Assembly (NCBI GenBank): GCA_948146395.1
Contig: OX411543.1
Coordinates: forward strand, 59,697,689-59,761,688
Length of the DNA stretch: 64,000 nt
DNA from: Fragum whitleyi
Taxonomy: Eukaryota; Mollusca; Bivalvia; Cardiida; Cardiidae
Direction: 5' to 3'
The position numbers and the translations under genes are program-made. Each line of letters begins with the position of its first letter. Within the stretch, counting starts at the first letter, position 1. A model generated the notes under the pieces. It ran no database searches. It had not been told where the DNA came from and worked only from the letters and a program-made list of their open reading frames with translations. Of this stretch, positions 22,230-32,639 are shown one piece after another.

Positions 22230-22579
22230 CAGTCGATATTGCTTGAGCGACCACCTTTATTAAGCGACCACATATATTAAGCGACCAACATAAAAGTCCC
22301 TTCGCTGTAAGTAAAATCTCTAAAAAAAAGGGACACATAATTAAACGAATAAAGTTTAAATTGATGATTTTAAGATGTTGGAACCGATTAGAACCGTCTT
22401 AATGAGACGATTCTAATCGGTTCGAACAGCATAGGATTAAGAAAATAATATGCATCAACCGATAAATGCTATCAAAAGGACCTAACTTATTTGTCATGAA
22501 ATGATGTAAAAAGCGACCATTTTAATAAGTGACATCTTTGTGGTGCTCCCTTAGTGGTCGCTTAACACGAGTTTTACTG
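22230..22579 (+). mobile_element. MITE-B copy 2 (shared by both duplicates)
   Basis: 350 bp, TA flanks. Starts CAGTCGATATTGCTTGAGCG and ends AACACGAGTTTTACTG. 'TTAAGCGACCACA' motifs recur at both ends. The central hairpin at about 22378-22428 is nearly perfect (AACCGATTAGAACCGTCTTA / TGAGACGATTCTAATCGGTT). The orthologue is 28145-28509. Confidence 0.85.
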
Positions 22580-23062
22580 TATTTATTCCAAACGCACGCT
22601 CATCCGTCTCTCCCAATTTGGAACCATTCGCGCCGTCATATTTCCATGATCTAAACTACATATGAAGGAATCGAATCGGCCTCTTTACGTAAAGATATAG
22701 CAAAAAAGTTATTGAAACGGGAAATGATTGTTTTTGTCAAAAATAAAAATACTTTATAGGTCTATAATAAATTATGAAGTCAATCTGTAGTAAAAGACAA
22801 GATGTTTTGTCATTTATAAAACTGCGATCAGTTTTTCGCTCGTTGGAAGAATTCATCAGTCTGGTCGAAGACTTCCCTGATGTAAAATCACTGTACTGTG
22901 AAATTTACATGCACCATATTGTGAAATATATCGTGCAATATATTGGGGACTAGTTTTGGAATAATTTCGAAAAAAGTTCATAATCAATATTGACGAGCTT
23001 GAAAAAATGTTATAGTTTTAGAATCGACTGTGTTTGTTTGTAACTTTACTTAATGATGTGCA

Positions 23063-23538
23063 AAGATTGTAAATATGAATGGAATTTATAATAGATTGAG
23101 ATATACGTGTAAAATCAATTTGATTATTTTAGCGGACACAATGGTCATTTCTGGAAAAAACATTTTGTTAATCATGTATTGGCAAGTGACGATTTAACCA
23201 TTTATTGTATGGATATATATCTTAAAAAACTAGGGAAATGAAATGTGGGGAGGTGAAGAGGGGATTATTTGTAACCCGTCAGAAACTGACAGGAAGAGGA
23301 AAGATCATGCTAGATGCAGAGAATCGGCACACCTAAAGGTTCAAATTTATATAGTACAAGGGGCTCGGGGACTAGGAAACCAAGACGATAAACGTAACAG
23401 CATTTGATAAATTTACGAAAGATCACGGCTAAAAGTTCTCTCTCATTTGAAAATGTGAAACTTAGAGGAAAAAAACAATGTTCTTCGATACGAATTTAGA
23501 TTAAACAAAAATACACCATACGTTATGGATAGCTATTA
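23063..23538. other. Segment present only in duplicate copy 1
   Basis: Copy 2 passes directly from 'gatgatgtgcaa' (about 29004) to the start of MITE-C, while copy 1 has about 475 extra bases. I see no TIRs or target duplications, so a deletion in copy 2 is more likely than an insertion. No gene recognised. Confidence 0.6.
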
Positions 23539-23542
23539 ATAC

Positions 23543-23679
23543 GACCCTGCGCTAGGGATGACAAACGGTGCAAACTGTTGCAGATTATACCCCGCTTTGC
23601 ATATGCACATGTATGCAAAGTGGGGTATAATCTACAAAAACTTTGCAGTATTTAGTCATCCTGAACGCTGGCGGGGCTG
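23543..23679. mobile_element. MITE-C copy 3, best preserved
   Basis: 137-bp full foldback: 'gaccctgcgctagggatgac' pairs with the closing 'gtcatcctgaacgctggcgg', and the centre reads 'ttataccccgctttgcatat' / 'atgcaaagtggggtataatc' around CACATG. Shared with copy 2 (29012-29145). Confidence 0.82.
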
Positions 23680-23749
23680 CATAGAAAGTACTCTCTTAAA
23701 CTTTATACCTACTTGCATCAAAATATCCTTAAATTTCGTTACGTAATTT

Positions 23750-23985
23750 AGCCTGTGATAGACATTTCGAACAATTTGGAATGCAGGCGAGGCTCAAACA
23801 TTTATCTACATTGAACGCCACAGTCAAAATGGAAGATTGTCCGGCTGTCTAAAGATACTTTGAGACCTTATCTATCTACAAAATGAGTAGTAAAGAATCT
23901 GGTCATACTGTACGGATGCACATGCAGGACAGAGTTTTTGCTCCGAGCACTTTTAAAAAAGTTGCAAATGTAACGCATTGGCTCA
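23750..23985. mobile_element. MITE-F copy (shared by both duplicates)
   Basis: Left end 'agcctgtgatagacatttcg', right end 'gttgcaaatgtaacgcattg' + GCTCA. Module H is present as 'ggtcatactgtacggatgca' / 'catgcaggacagag'. The orthologue is at 29657-29894. Confidence 0.65.
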
Positions 23986-24029
23986 ATCATTTCTAAGAAC
24001 GATGTATATGGTAAGCCTTGTGACAGACT

Positions 24030-25080
24030 ATCAATATTTTATAAATAAAGATATGTGATTGTATTTCCCAGGCGTTATTTATGGCCAGTCAGAAGAACCC
24101 AGCTTGAAGGAGATATCATGTAATCCCCTAACCCGTCATGATTTATTGCGGTGGACTATTTATTTCTGATATAACTACTATTTTATTGTTTCTATAACTA
24201 GGAATTACATTTCCCGGCAACTATAGAGGATGTTTTTGTCAGCGAATCAATGGTTTTGTCTACAACTTCTACGATTGTTACTTGAAAGAAAACTGATAAA
24301 ATAGACTTTACTATGAAGAATTGCGCTATTGGGTTATCAATGAAATATGTGTATTATGAAAAGTAATTTATCCATGGGGGCAATTAAGATGAATGTACAT
24401 GTACAATTTGAGATAAAATTACAATTGTACAAATAGATAACGAGAGGGTCTTTTTAAGAATCATTTTCATATCATTCTAAAATAGTATTTTTATTTACTC
24501 TAAAGATGCGCTTTTAGAAAGGGAGCAGAAACAGACTCTTGATTATTTCTTTTTTACACATTTTTTGTGAAAATAGTTTGATGTTATCTTCAGTTATAGA
24601 GCGTCAACACATGGTACACTTATAAGAAAAGCGGGTATCTTTCTTATATAAAGCAAGGACCGAAAGTTTTAATGAACTTTTGAATGTAGCGGTTTTTCTC
24701 AAGAATTTGGACAAAACGACTAAATTGAAACAAGGACTGTATACAGAAAATTAAATCTGCTTATTTAATTATAAAAATCAATTGAGTGCTATAGGTTCAA
24801 TGTGTAAATGAAAATTTGAAGAAGAGTGATTTAATGCGACCCTTTGTTTTAAATGGATTTGAATTTCTGCGGTATAGTTCACTGATAGTGATAGATTCTA
24901 AATGGGAATTCACATTCCGTGTATTTTTTTCTGTTCATTTCTCATGACCCCAGGGGAATACAGAGAAAGAGTAATAAGCGTCTCAGATGCATAGATTACA
25001 GAAATTCTGCTGGTGTTTTATCCCAATCAAATTGTAATTATCGTATCTGTGGAATTTGCGTACCAATGTGTAATGACATA
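24030..25080. repeat. Block of high identity between the two duplicates
   Basis: 24030-25080 matches 29940-30971 with only scattered changes and a few small indels, for example a short gap near 24402 against 30312. The MITE-F just upstream differs much more between the copies. No open frame spans the block. A 68-codon plus frame (24919-25125) partly persists in copy 2 but is cut there by a MITE-A, which argues against a gene. Confidence 0.7.
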
Positions 25081-25175
25081 TACAATACCCGTCCTGACGT
25101 TTTTAGGAAGTCCGCCACTGAATGAAAATATTGAGATAGGCTCTATGTCGGTTAGCTTTGGAAAACATCGCTATA

Positions 25176-25608
25176 CAGTTAACAGCATCATGAGTTGACC
25201 GGGTGAATGATTTTGGAATGATTTTGGAATGAAATTAAATGAGTGTGTTGAGCGATTTTTCAGATAAATTATAGGGAGGTAATCCTATACCGCAAATTTT
25301 ATCCAGATGGACAAAATTAGAGATATATATTACTTCTCTATAATAAAATATACGTACTTTTGTTTAGGTGTGTATTCGTGGACCAATCAGCCACTTAAAA
25401 TCCACACCAGTCAATAAATTTAGAGAATAATTTGATCGATTAAGATAAAATGATGATCGTCTTGAGCGATTTCGAAATGTTTTCAAATGATTTTTGAGCA
25501 TTTTGATCGATTCGAGTGAGTGTTTGGAATGAATGAATGAAGCGATGAGTGAGGGATTTATAATGGTCATGATTGAGATGAGAGTCAATTTCACGATGCA
25601 GCTAACTG
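25176..25608 (+). mobile_element. MITE-A copy 11 (shared)
   Basis: TA flanks; left CAGTTAACAGCATCATGAGT, right ACGATGCAGCTAACTG. Hairpin about 25273-25335 (GTCCAGATGGAC variant), type-2 module. Orthologue 31506-31950. Confidence 0.87.
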
Positions 25609-25638
25609 TACTGAAAATCTTTTATTTAAGTACATTTT

Positions 25639-25999
25639 CAGCTAAGAACATCGTAAAATTGACAAGATGAACGATTCTGGAATGATTTTGGAATGAAATT
25701 GAATGAGCGTGTGGAGCGAGATTTGAGTGAAATCAATGGGAGGTAATCCAATGACGCTAATTTTGTTCGGGATGAACAAAATTAGCGATATTGATTACCT
25801 CCCTTTAATAAAAAATACCTACTTGTTTGTTTTTGCCATTTTATGGACTAATGAGACACTTTAAAATCCACACCAGCCATTAAAATTGTAGAATTATTTT
25901 CAGGATCTGAATCAGAGGTTGATCGTCTTAAACGATTTCTTAATGTTTTCTAATGATTTCGGAGCGGGTTTTTTTTATCGATTTCAGTGAATGTTGAGT
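25639..25999 (+). mobile_element. MITE-A copy 12, cut by the duplication junction
   Basis: Left end CAGCTAAGAACATCGTAAAA, hairpin about 25738-25803, type-2 module, then the element ends at 'cagtgaatgttgagta' and runs straight into the first bases of duplicate copy 2. Its orthologue (31981-32421) is complete. The breakpoint of the duplication is therefore inside this element. Confidence 0.87.
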
Positions 26000-26408
26000 A
26001 AAAAATTTGCTGGTCAAACTTCGTTTGCTGCATGGCGTACAAATAGCATTCATATGTGAATTTATTACATGTGATTCCAGAAGAGTTACTCATCAACTTG
26101 AGGATGTACAAGCAAATCGCGCAAAAGCATAGGTTCTTTTCTAACCAAAAAGCTTTGAGTGCTGTGTGCTTGCTTTCTTGAAGAATCTATGGTTGCGACG
26201 GTAAATGGTGTAACTTCTGAGATATTTGAATTTCAAAAGTGCACTATTTCTTCTGGAACTGAGTATAGTTCACTTTGATTTTTTGAAAGCACATTAATCA
26301 AATACAACTGATCCAAGATAAATTTCCTTGGCAACAGCCAGTGAGATTATGTATGAGGCCTATTAAAATGTACATGTTTTATAGTAATCAGCTGGTACTG
26401 AGCTTATA

Positions 26409-26804
26409 GATTTAGTTACATCGTGAAATTGACATTCATCTCAATCAAAACCACCATAAATCGCTCACTCAGCGCTCCATTCACTTATTCCAAACACTCA
26501 CTCAAACCATTCGAAAACGTTCAAACCCATAGAAAAATATATAATTAATAACGCCATTCAAAATGAATTTTGAAAGAGAAAAATCGCGATTTCACTGACA
26601 TAATTCAAATCGTTAGCGTCTCATAGGTTCTTAAAGAAAAGGGAAGCTTTTATATAGAACTTGTATGCATATTTTATTAAAGGGAGGTAATGTAGGATTA
26701 CCTCCCATTAAATTCACCTAAAACTCGCTCCACACTCTCATTCAATTACATTCCAAAACCATTCCCAAAGCATTCATCATGTCAATTTCACGATGTTGTA
26801 ACTG
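26409..26804 (-). mobile_element. MITE-A copy 13, private to duplicate 2
   Basis: TA at 26407-26408 and 26805-26806. The empty site in copy 1 is GCTTATACTAGACC with a single TA (20469-20470). The left end has drifted to GATTTAGTTACATCGTGAAA. The central palindrome is reduced to GGGAGGTAAT-GTAGG-ATTACCTCCC (26682-26706): the inner 35-40 bases of the hairpin are gone. Confidence 0.92.
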
Positions 26805-27486
26805 TACTAGACCTAAAACAAATATGAACGTTTCAATGAAAAAATGACCAGTGCTACTCAAGGGCAGATAACTCTAGAAAACAAAAGAGCATGGAAAGGT
26901 ACCTTGAAATTTTGAAATAATAACTATACAATTCTTATCTTCACAGCATATATAAATAAGAAAATAGATGGGTGGAAAAGAATGCTGCCATGTCTCTATT
27001 GCTACCTTAACTGTGTACCAAAGAATGTTTTCGATAAATTTCAACACTAAGATTAAATTGCGATTTAAGATTCAGTTTAGTTTGTTTCATCAATGGAATC
27101 CGGGTCAATTTCACTAGATTCATTTTTTTTCAGTACTTCTTTAAGTATTAGCATACATATATAAAATCTATGACATAATATTCTACAAACAAACAATGGT
27201 TACTAAATAAATGGCCATGTTTTATAATTATATATGTTTTATGTTTTATCACCCCTTTTAGCCGCAGGAATCTCTGGAATCTGAACAGTAAAATGGGCTT
27301 TATACTCATCGTTTTGATAATACTGCGGTTAAAATTGACCCTAATGAACAAGTAGACTTCACTCAACATTATGTAATAAAAGTAATGTGTTGAGCTTAAC
27401 CTGTTAACCTATAGAACTATGAAGAATTATCTAACAACCCATCTGTACATGTATATGTATCGTCTCTAGACGACCAAATTGTGCTA

Positions 27487-27908
27487 CAGTTAATAACATC
27501 ATAAAACTAACAGTCTAAATGATTTTTTATTGAAATTGAATAATGTATTGAATGAGTTTTGACTAAAAGAGAGGTAATCAACTATCGCTAATTTTGTTTA
27601 AGATGAACAAAATAAGCGATGTTTATTACCTCCCTTTAATAAAATCTGGTTCTATCAGTAGCTTTATATGTCTACACGAACCCAATATATGCCTACAAAA
27701 TTCAATAAAGCAAGTGAAATCGAGTATTTTCCCATTCCATATTTTTTAAATAAAGTTGTTGATCTTATCAAATTTACTGATTTTGGAGCGTTTGGAGCGT
27801 TTTGGAAAAGTTTGAGTGAATGTTTGAATTGATTGAAAGGAGTGTTGAGTATGCAGTTCAAAGTGGCTTTAATTGGTATGGCAGTCGATATCACGATGTT
27901 GTTAACTG
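27487..27908 (+). mobile_element. MITE-A copy 14 (shared)
   Basis: Orthologue of copy 10. CAGTTAATAACATCATAAAA left, ACGATGTTGTTAACTG right, TA flanks. Same diverged type-1 module with 'gtctacacgaacccaatata'. Confidence 0.85.
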
Positions 27909-28144
27909 TACCTTCAGCTTCTTTTCAACCGTAGTTACAATAAATTCAGTTGTCGATCGTTAATGGTTGAAAGAGTGCATTACTTATATGTATACATGCA
28001 TGTTGTGGGCATTTACAAATTATATAGAAATAAAAAAATATTACATTATTACATACAATGTACGTTTTTGGGGTGTGTGTAAACGGACAAAACCCGGGCA
28101 TATACGGGGAAAACGGGAAGTAAATATAAAATACAGTATCTATA

Positions 28145-28509
28145 CAGTCGATATTGCTCGAGCGACAACACTTATTAAACGACCACATTTATAAAGCGAC
28201 CAACATGAAAAGTCCCTTCGCCGTAAGTGAAATCTCTAAAAAGGGACATTATTAAAAGAAAAGGTGTATATTGTTGAATTTTATGATGTTGGAACTGATT
28301 AGAATCGTCTTAATGAGAAAATTGTAATCGGTTCGACCAGCATATGAACAGCATAGGATTCAGTAAAGATCATGCATCAACCGATAAATGTTATCAAAAG
28401 TATCTGTCTTATTTGTCATGAAATAATTTATTAAGCGACCGTTACAATTATAAGTGACTGTTTTTTTTTTTTGGTGTTCTCTAAGTGGTCGCTTAACACG
28501 AGTTCTACT
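28145..28509 (+). mobile_element. MITE-B copy 3 (shared)
   Basis: Orthologue of copy 2: CAGTCGATATTGCTCGAGCG at the left. The right end is eroded ('cttaacacgagttctacttt'). The central hairpin carries several mismatches, so this copy has decayed more than 22230-22579. Confidence 0.78.
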
Positions 28510-29011
28510 TTTTTTTAATCTGATGCTCGTCCTACTCATTCAATTTCACTCCTACTCAATTTATAACCATTCACATATCCATGATCTAAACTACATATGA
28601 AGCAATCGAATCGGCCGCTTTTCATAAAGATATAGCTAAAAATTTTGACTGAAACGGGAAATGATTGTTTTTGTCACAAATAAATCATTTAAAGGTCTAA
28701 AATAAATTATGAAGTCAATCTTTAGTAAAAGACAAGTTGTTTTGTCATTTATAAAATTGCGATCAGTTTTTCGCTCGTTGGAAGAATTCATCAGTCTGGT
28801 CGAAGACTTCCCTGATGTAAAATCACTCTACTGTGAAATTTACATGCACCCTTTTGTGAAGAATTTCGTGAAATACACTAGGAAATAGTTTTGGAATAAT
28901 TTCGAAATAAGTTCATAAGGCATTTTGACGAGCTTAAAAAATATCACAGTTTTAGAAGTGTTTGTTTCTGTTTGTAACTTCGCGTTTACGCAAAATGATG
29001 TGCAAGAATAC

Positions 29012-29145
29012 AACCCTGTGCTAAGGATGACTAAACGGGGCAAACTGTTTACAGATTATACTCCGTTTTGCATAGGCACATGCATGCAAAGTGGGGGTAT
29101 AATCTGCATTTTGCAGTATTTAGTCTTCTTGATCGCTGGCGGGTT
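29012..29145. mobile_element. MITE-C copy 4 (shared)
   Basis: Foldback orthologous to 23543-23679; 'caaccctgtgctaaggatga' to 'cttcttgatcgctggcgggt'. Confidence 0.75.
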
Positions 29146-29157
29146 GCATAGAAAGTA

Positions 29158-29596
29158 TAGTTAACAACATCATGAAATTGACGAGATGAATGATTTTGGA
29201 ATGATTTTGGAATGAAATTGAATGAGTGGGTGGAGCGAGTTATGAGTGAAATTAGAGGGAGGTAAACCAATATGGCTAAATTTGTTCAAAATGAACAAAA
29301 TTGGCAATATTAATTACCTCCCTTTAATAAAACATACGTAATTTTCTGTGTGTGTGTCTTCTCTTGCCAATTAGACACTTTAAAATCCACTCAGGCCAAT
29401 AAAATTGTGGAATAATTAGATCGATTTGAATTAAATGTTGAAATGTCTTGGTCGATTTAGAAATGATTTCTAAAGACGTTTTTGATCGATTTGAGTGAGT
29501 GTTTAGAGTGAATAAATGGATCGCTGAGTGAGCTATTTTGAATGATTTGAATGATTTTGATCGGAATGTTCGTCAATTTCATGATGTAATTAACTG
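29158..29596 (+). mobile_element. MITE-A copy 15, private to duplicate 2
   Basis: TA at 29156-29157 and 29597-29598; the empty site in copy 1 is GAAAGTACTCTC (TA 23689-23690). First base T instead of C (TAGTTAACAACATC), right end GATGTAATTAACTG. Hairpin about 29260-29323, type-2 module ('cttctcttgccaattagaca'). Confidence 0.93.
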
Positions 29597-29656
29597 TACT
29601 CTCTTAAACGTGATACCACCTACTTGCATAAAAACTCCTTAATTTCGTTTCATAAT

Positions 29657-29894
29657 TGAGCCTGTGATAGAAATTTCGAACAATTTGATATGCGGGAAAG
29701 GCGCAAACATTTAGCTACATTGAACGCCAAAGTCAAAATGGTAGATTGTCCGACTGTCTAAAGATACTTTGAGACCTTATCTATCTACAAAATGAGAAGC
29801 AAAGAATCTGGTCTGACTTTATGGATGCACAGGCAGGCCAGAGTTTTTGCTCCGCGCTTTTTTAAAAAGGTTGCAAATGTAACGCATCGGCGCA
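29657..29894. mobile_element. MITE-F copy (shared)
   Basis: Orthologue of 23750-23985: 'tgagcctgtgatagaaattt' to 'gtaacgcatcggcgca'. Module H 'ggtctgactttatggatgca' / 'caggcaggccagag'. Confidence 0.6.
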
Positions 29895-30973
29895 ATTATT
29901 TTTAAAGAATGCTGTATATAGCAAGCCTTGTGAAAAGATATCAAAATTCTATAAATAAAGATATGTGATTGTATTTCCCAAGCGTTATTTATGGCCAGTC
30001 AGAAGAACCCAGCTTGAAGGAGAGATCATGTAATCCCCTAACCCGTCATGATTTATTGCGGTGGACTATTTATTTCTGATATAACTACTATTTTATTGTT
30101 TCTATAACTAGGAATTACATTTCCCGGCAAATATAAAGGATGTTTTTGTCAGCGAATCAATGGCTTTGTCTACAATTTCTACGATTGTTACTTGAAAGAA
30201 AACAGATAAAGTAGACTTAACTATGAAGAATTGCGCTATTGTGTTATCAATGTAATAGGTGTATTATGAAAAGTAATTTATCCTTGGAGACAATTAAGAT
30301 GAATGTACATGCGATAAAATTACAATTTTACAAATAGATAACGAGAGGGTCTTTTTAAGAATCATTTTCATATCTTTTTATTTACTCTTAAGATGCGCTT
30401 TTAGAAAGGGAGCAGAAACAGACTCTTGATTATTTCTTTTTTACACATTTTTTGTGAAAATAGTTTGATGTTATCTTCAGTTATAGAGCGTCAACACATG
30501 GTACACTTATAAGAAAAGCGGGTATCTTTCTTATATAAAGCAAGGACCCAAAGTTTTAATGAACTTTTGAATGTAGCGGTTTTCCTCAAGAATTTGGACA
30601 AAACGACTAAATTGAAACTATGACTGTATACAGAAAATTAAATCTGCTTATTTAATCATAAAAATCAATTGAGTGCTATAGGTTCAATGTGTAAATGAAA
30701 ATTTGAAGAAGAGTGATTTAATGCGACCCTTTGTTTTAATTGGATTTGAATTTCTGCGGTATAGTTCACTGATAGTGATAGATTCTAAATGGGACTTCAC
30801 ATTCCGTGTATTTTTTTTTTTCTGTTCTTTTCTCATGACCCCAGGGGAATGCAGAGAAAGAGTAATAAGCGTCTCAGATGCATAGATTACAGAAATTCTG
30901 CTGGTGTTTTATCCCAATCAAATTGTAATTATCGTACCTGTGGAATTTGCGTACCAATGTGTAATGACATATA

Positions 30974-31410
30974 CAGTTAACAACATCGTGAAATTGACAA
31001 GATGAATGATTTTGGAATGATTTTGGAATGAAATTGAATGAGTGTGTGGAGCGAGTTATGGGTGAAATTAAAGGGAGGTAAACCAATATGGCTATTTTTG
31101 TTCTAGTTGAACAAAATTAGCAATATTAATTACCTCCCTTTAATTAAACATAGGTCATTTTCTGTGTGCATGTCTTCATGGGCCAAGTTGACATTAAAAA
31201 ATGCACCCAGGCCAATCAAATCGTTGAATAATTAGATCGATTTGAATATAAAGTTGAAAATCTTGGTTGATTTCGAAATGTTTTCTTTAGATTTTTGAAC
31301 GTCTTTGATCGATTTGAGTAAGTGTTTTGAGTGAATGATTGGAGCGCTGAGTGAGCGATTTAGAATGGCTTTGATCGGAATGCTTGTCAATTTCATGATG
31401 TAACTAACTG
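30974..31410 (+). mobile_element. MITE-A copy 16, private to duplicate 2
   Basis: TA at 30972-30973 and 31411-31412; the empty site in copy 1 is CATATACAATACC (TA 25081-25082). Intact CAGTTAACAACATCGTGAAA and GATGTAACTAACTG ends, hairpin about 31072-31139, type-2 module. Confidence 0.94.
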
Positions 31411-31505
31411 TACAATACCTGTCCTGACGTTTTAGGAAGTCCGCCACTAAATGAAAATGTTGAGATAGGCTCTATATCGGTTAGCTTTGAAAAAACATCG
31501 CTATA

Positions 31506-31950
31506 CAGTTAACAGCATCATGAGTTGACCGGGTGAATGATTTTGGAATGATTTTGGAATGATTTTGGAATGAAATTAAATGAGTGTGTTGAGCGATTTT
31601 TCAGAAAAATTATACGGAGGTAATCCTATATCGCAAATTTTGTCCAGATTGACAAAATAAGAGATATTTATTACCTCCCTATAATAAAATATACGTACTT
31701 TTGTTTAGGTGTGTATTCGCAGACCAATCAGCCACTTGAAATCCACACCAGTCAATAAAATCATAGAGTATAATTTGATAGATTAAGATAAAATGATGAT
31801 CGTTTTGACGATTTCGAAATGTTTTGAAATGATTTTTGAGCATTTTAATCGATTCGAGTGAGTGTTTGAAATGAATGAATGAAGCGACGAGTGAGGGCTT
31901 TATAATGGTCATGATTGAGATGTGAGTCAATTTCACGATGCAGCTAACTG
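31506..31950 (+). mobile_element. MITE-A copy 17 (shared)
   Basis: Orthologue of copy 11. It has one extra GGAATGATTTT unit in the left arm (three against two), a short-repeat expansion since the duplication. Confidence 0.88.
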
Positions 31951-31980
31951 TACTGAAAATCTTATATTTAAGTACATTTT

Positions 31981-32421
31981 CAGCTAAGAACATCGTAAAA
32001 TTGACAAGATGAACGATTCTGGAATGATTTTGGAATGAAATTGAATGAGCGTGTGGAACGAGTTTTGAGTGAAATCAAAGGGAGGTAATCCAATGACGCT
32101 AATTTTGTTCGGGATGAACAAAATTAGCGATATTGATTACCTCCCTTTAATAAAAAATACCTACTTGTTTGATTTTGCCATTTTATGGACTAATGAGACA
32201 CTTTAAAATCCACACCAGCCATTAAAATTGTAGAATTATTTTCAGGATCTGAATCAAAGGTTGATCGTCTTAAACGATTTCTTAATGTTTTCTAATGATT
32301 TCGGAGCGGGTTTTTTTTATCGATTTCAGTGAGTGTTTGGAGTGAATAAATGTAGTGTTGAGTGAGTGATTTAGAATGGTTTTGATCGGAACGGGTGTCA
32401 ATTTCACGATGTTGTTAACTC
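31981..32421 (+). mobile_element. MITE-A copy 18, complete partner of copy 12
   Basis: Left CAGCTAAGAACATCGTAAAA, right CGATGTTGTTAACTC followed by TA. Good example of the full layout: GAATG-repeat left arm, hairpin about 32088-32153, type-2 module and the right arm 'gagtgatttagaatggtttt'. Confidence 0.9.
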
Positions 32422-32639
32422 TACCTTTATAATATATAGGCACTTACGCACTTCAAGCACTACCGTGACATATTAAATGACAACGTCTATGGGAGACAAT
32501 GCATCATTCGATAAAACAGGGTTAAAGCAGATTTCAAACAGGGTTTTTTTCAGCATGGATGTTTGGTATGAAAAGGAGATTTTGCCTTTAGACTGGCCGG
32601 TCTTGGCCCGATGATATAAAACTTTTCTTGTTCTCAAAT

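Larger units (their letters stand above)
20041..26000 (+). repeat. Segmental duplication, copy 1
   Basis: Begins 'aatttgatggtcaaacttcg' and runs to within a MITE-A that is cut at about 25999, where copy 2 starts with the same sequence. It holds, in order: a private insertion (20499-20921), MITE-A (21578), MITE-B (22230), a segment absent from copy 2 (about 23063-23538), MITE-C (23543), MITE-F (23750), a long highly conserved stretch (about 24030-25080) and two MITE-A copies (25176, 25639). Colinearity with 26004-32360 was established by reading shared landmarks, not by alignment software. Confidence 0.92.
26004..32360 (+). repeat. Segmental duplication, copy 2
   Basis: Tandem to copy 1 and in the same orientation. 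It lacks the 20499-20921 insertion and the 23063-23538 segment, and has gained three MITE-A elements (26409, 29158, 30974). These differences account for the length difference (about 6.36 against 5.96 kb). Confidence 0.92.

Noticed and set aside
24919..25125. 68-codon frame conserved in both duplicates as a gene
   Set aside because: The region is near-identical at DNA level throughout, and the copy-2 frame is cut by a MITE-A, so frame conservation carries no weight.
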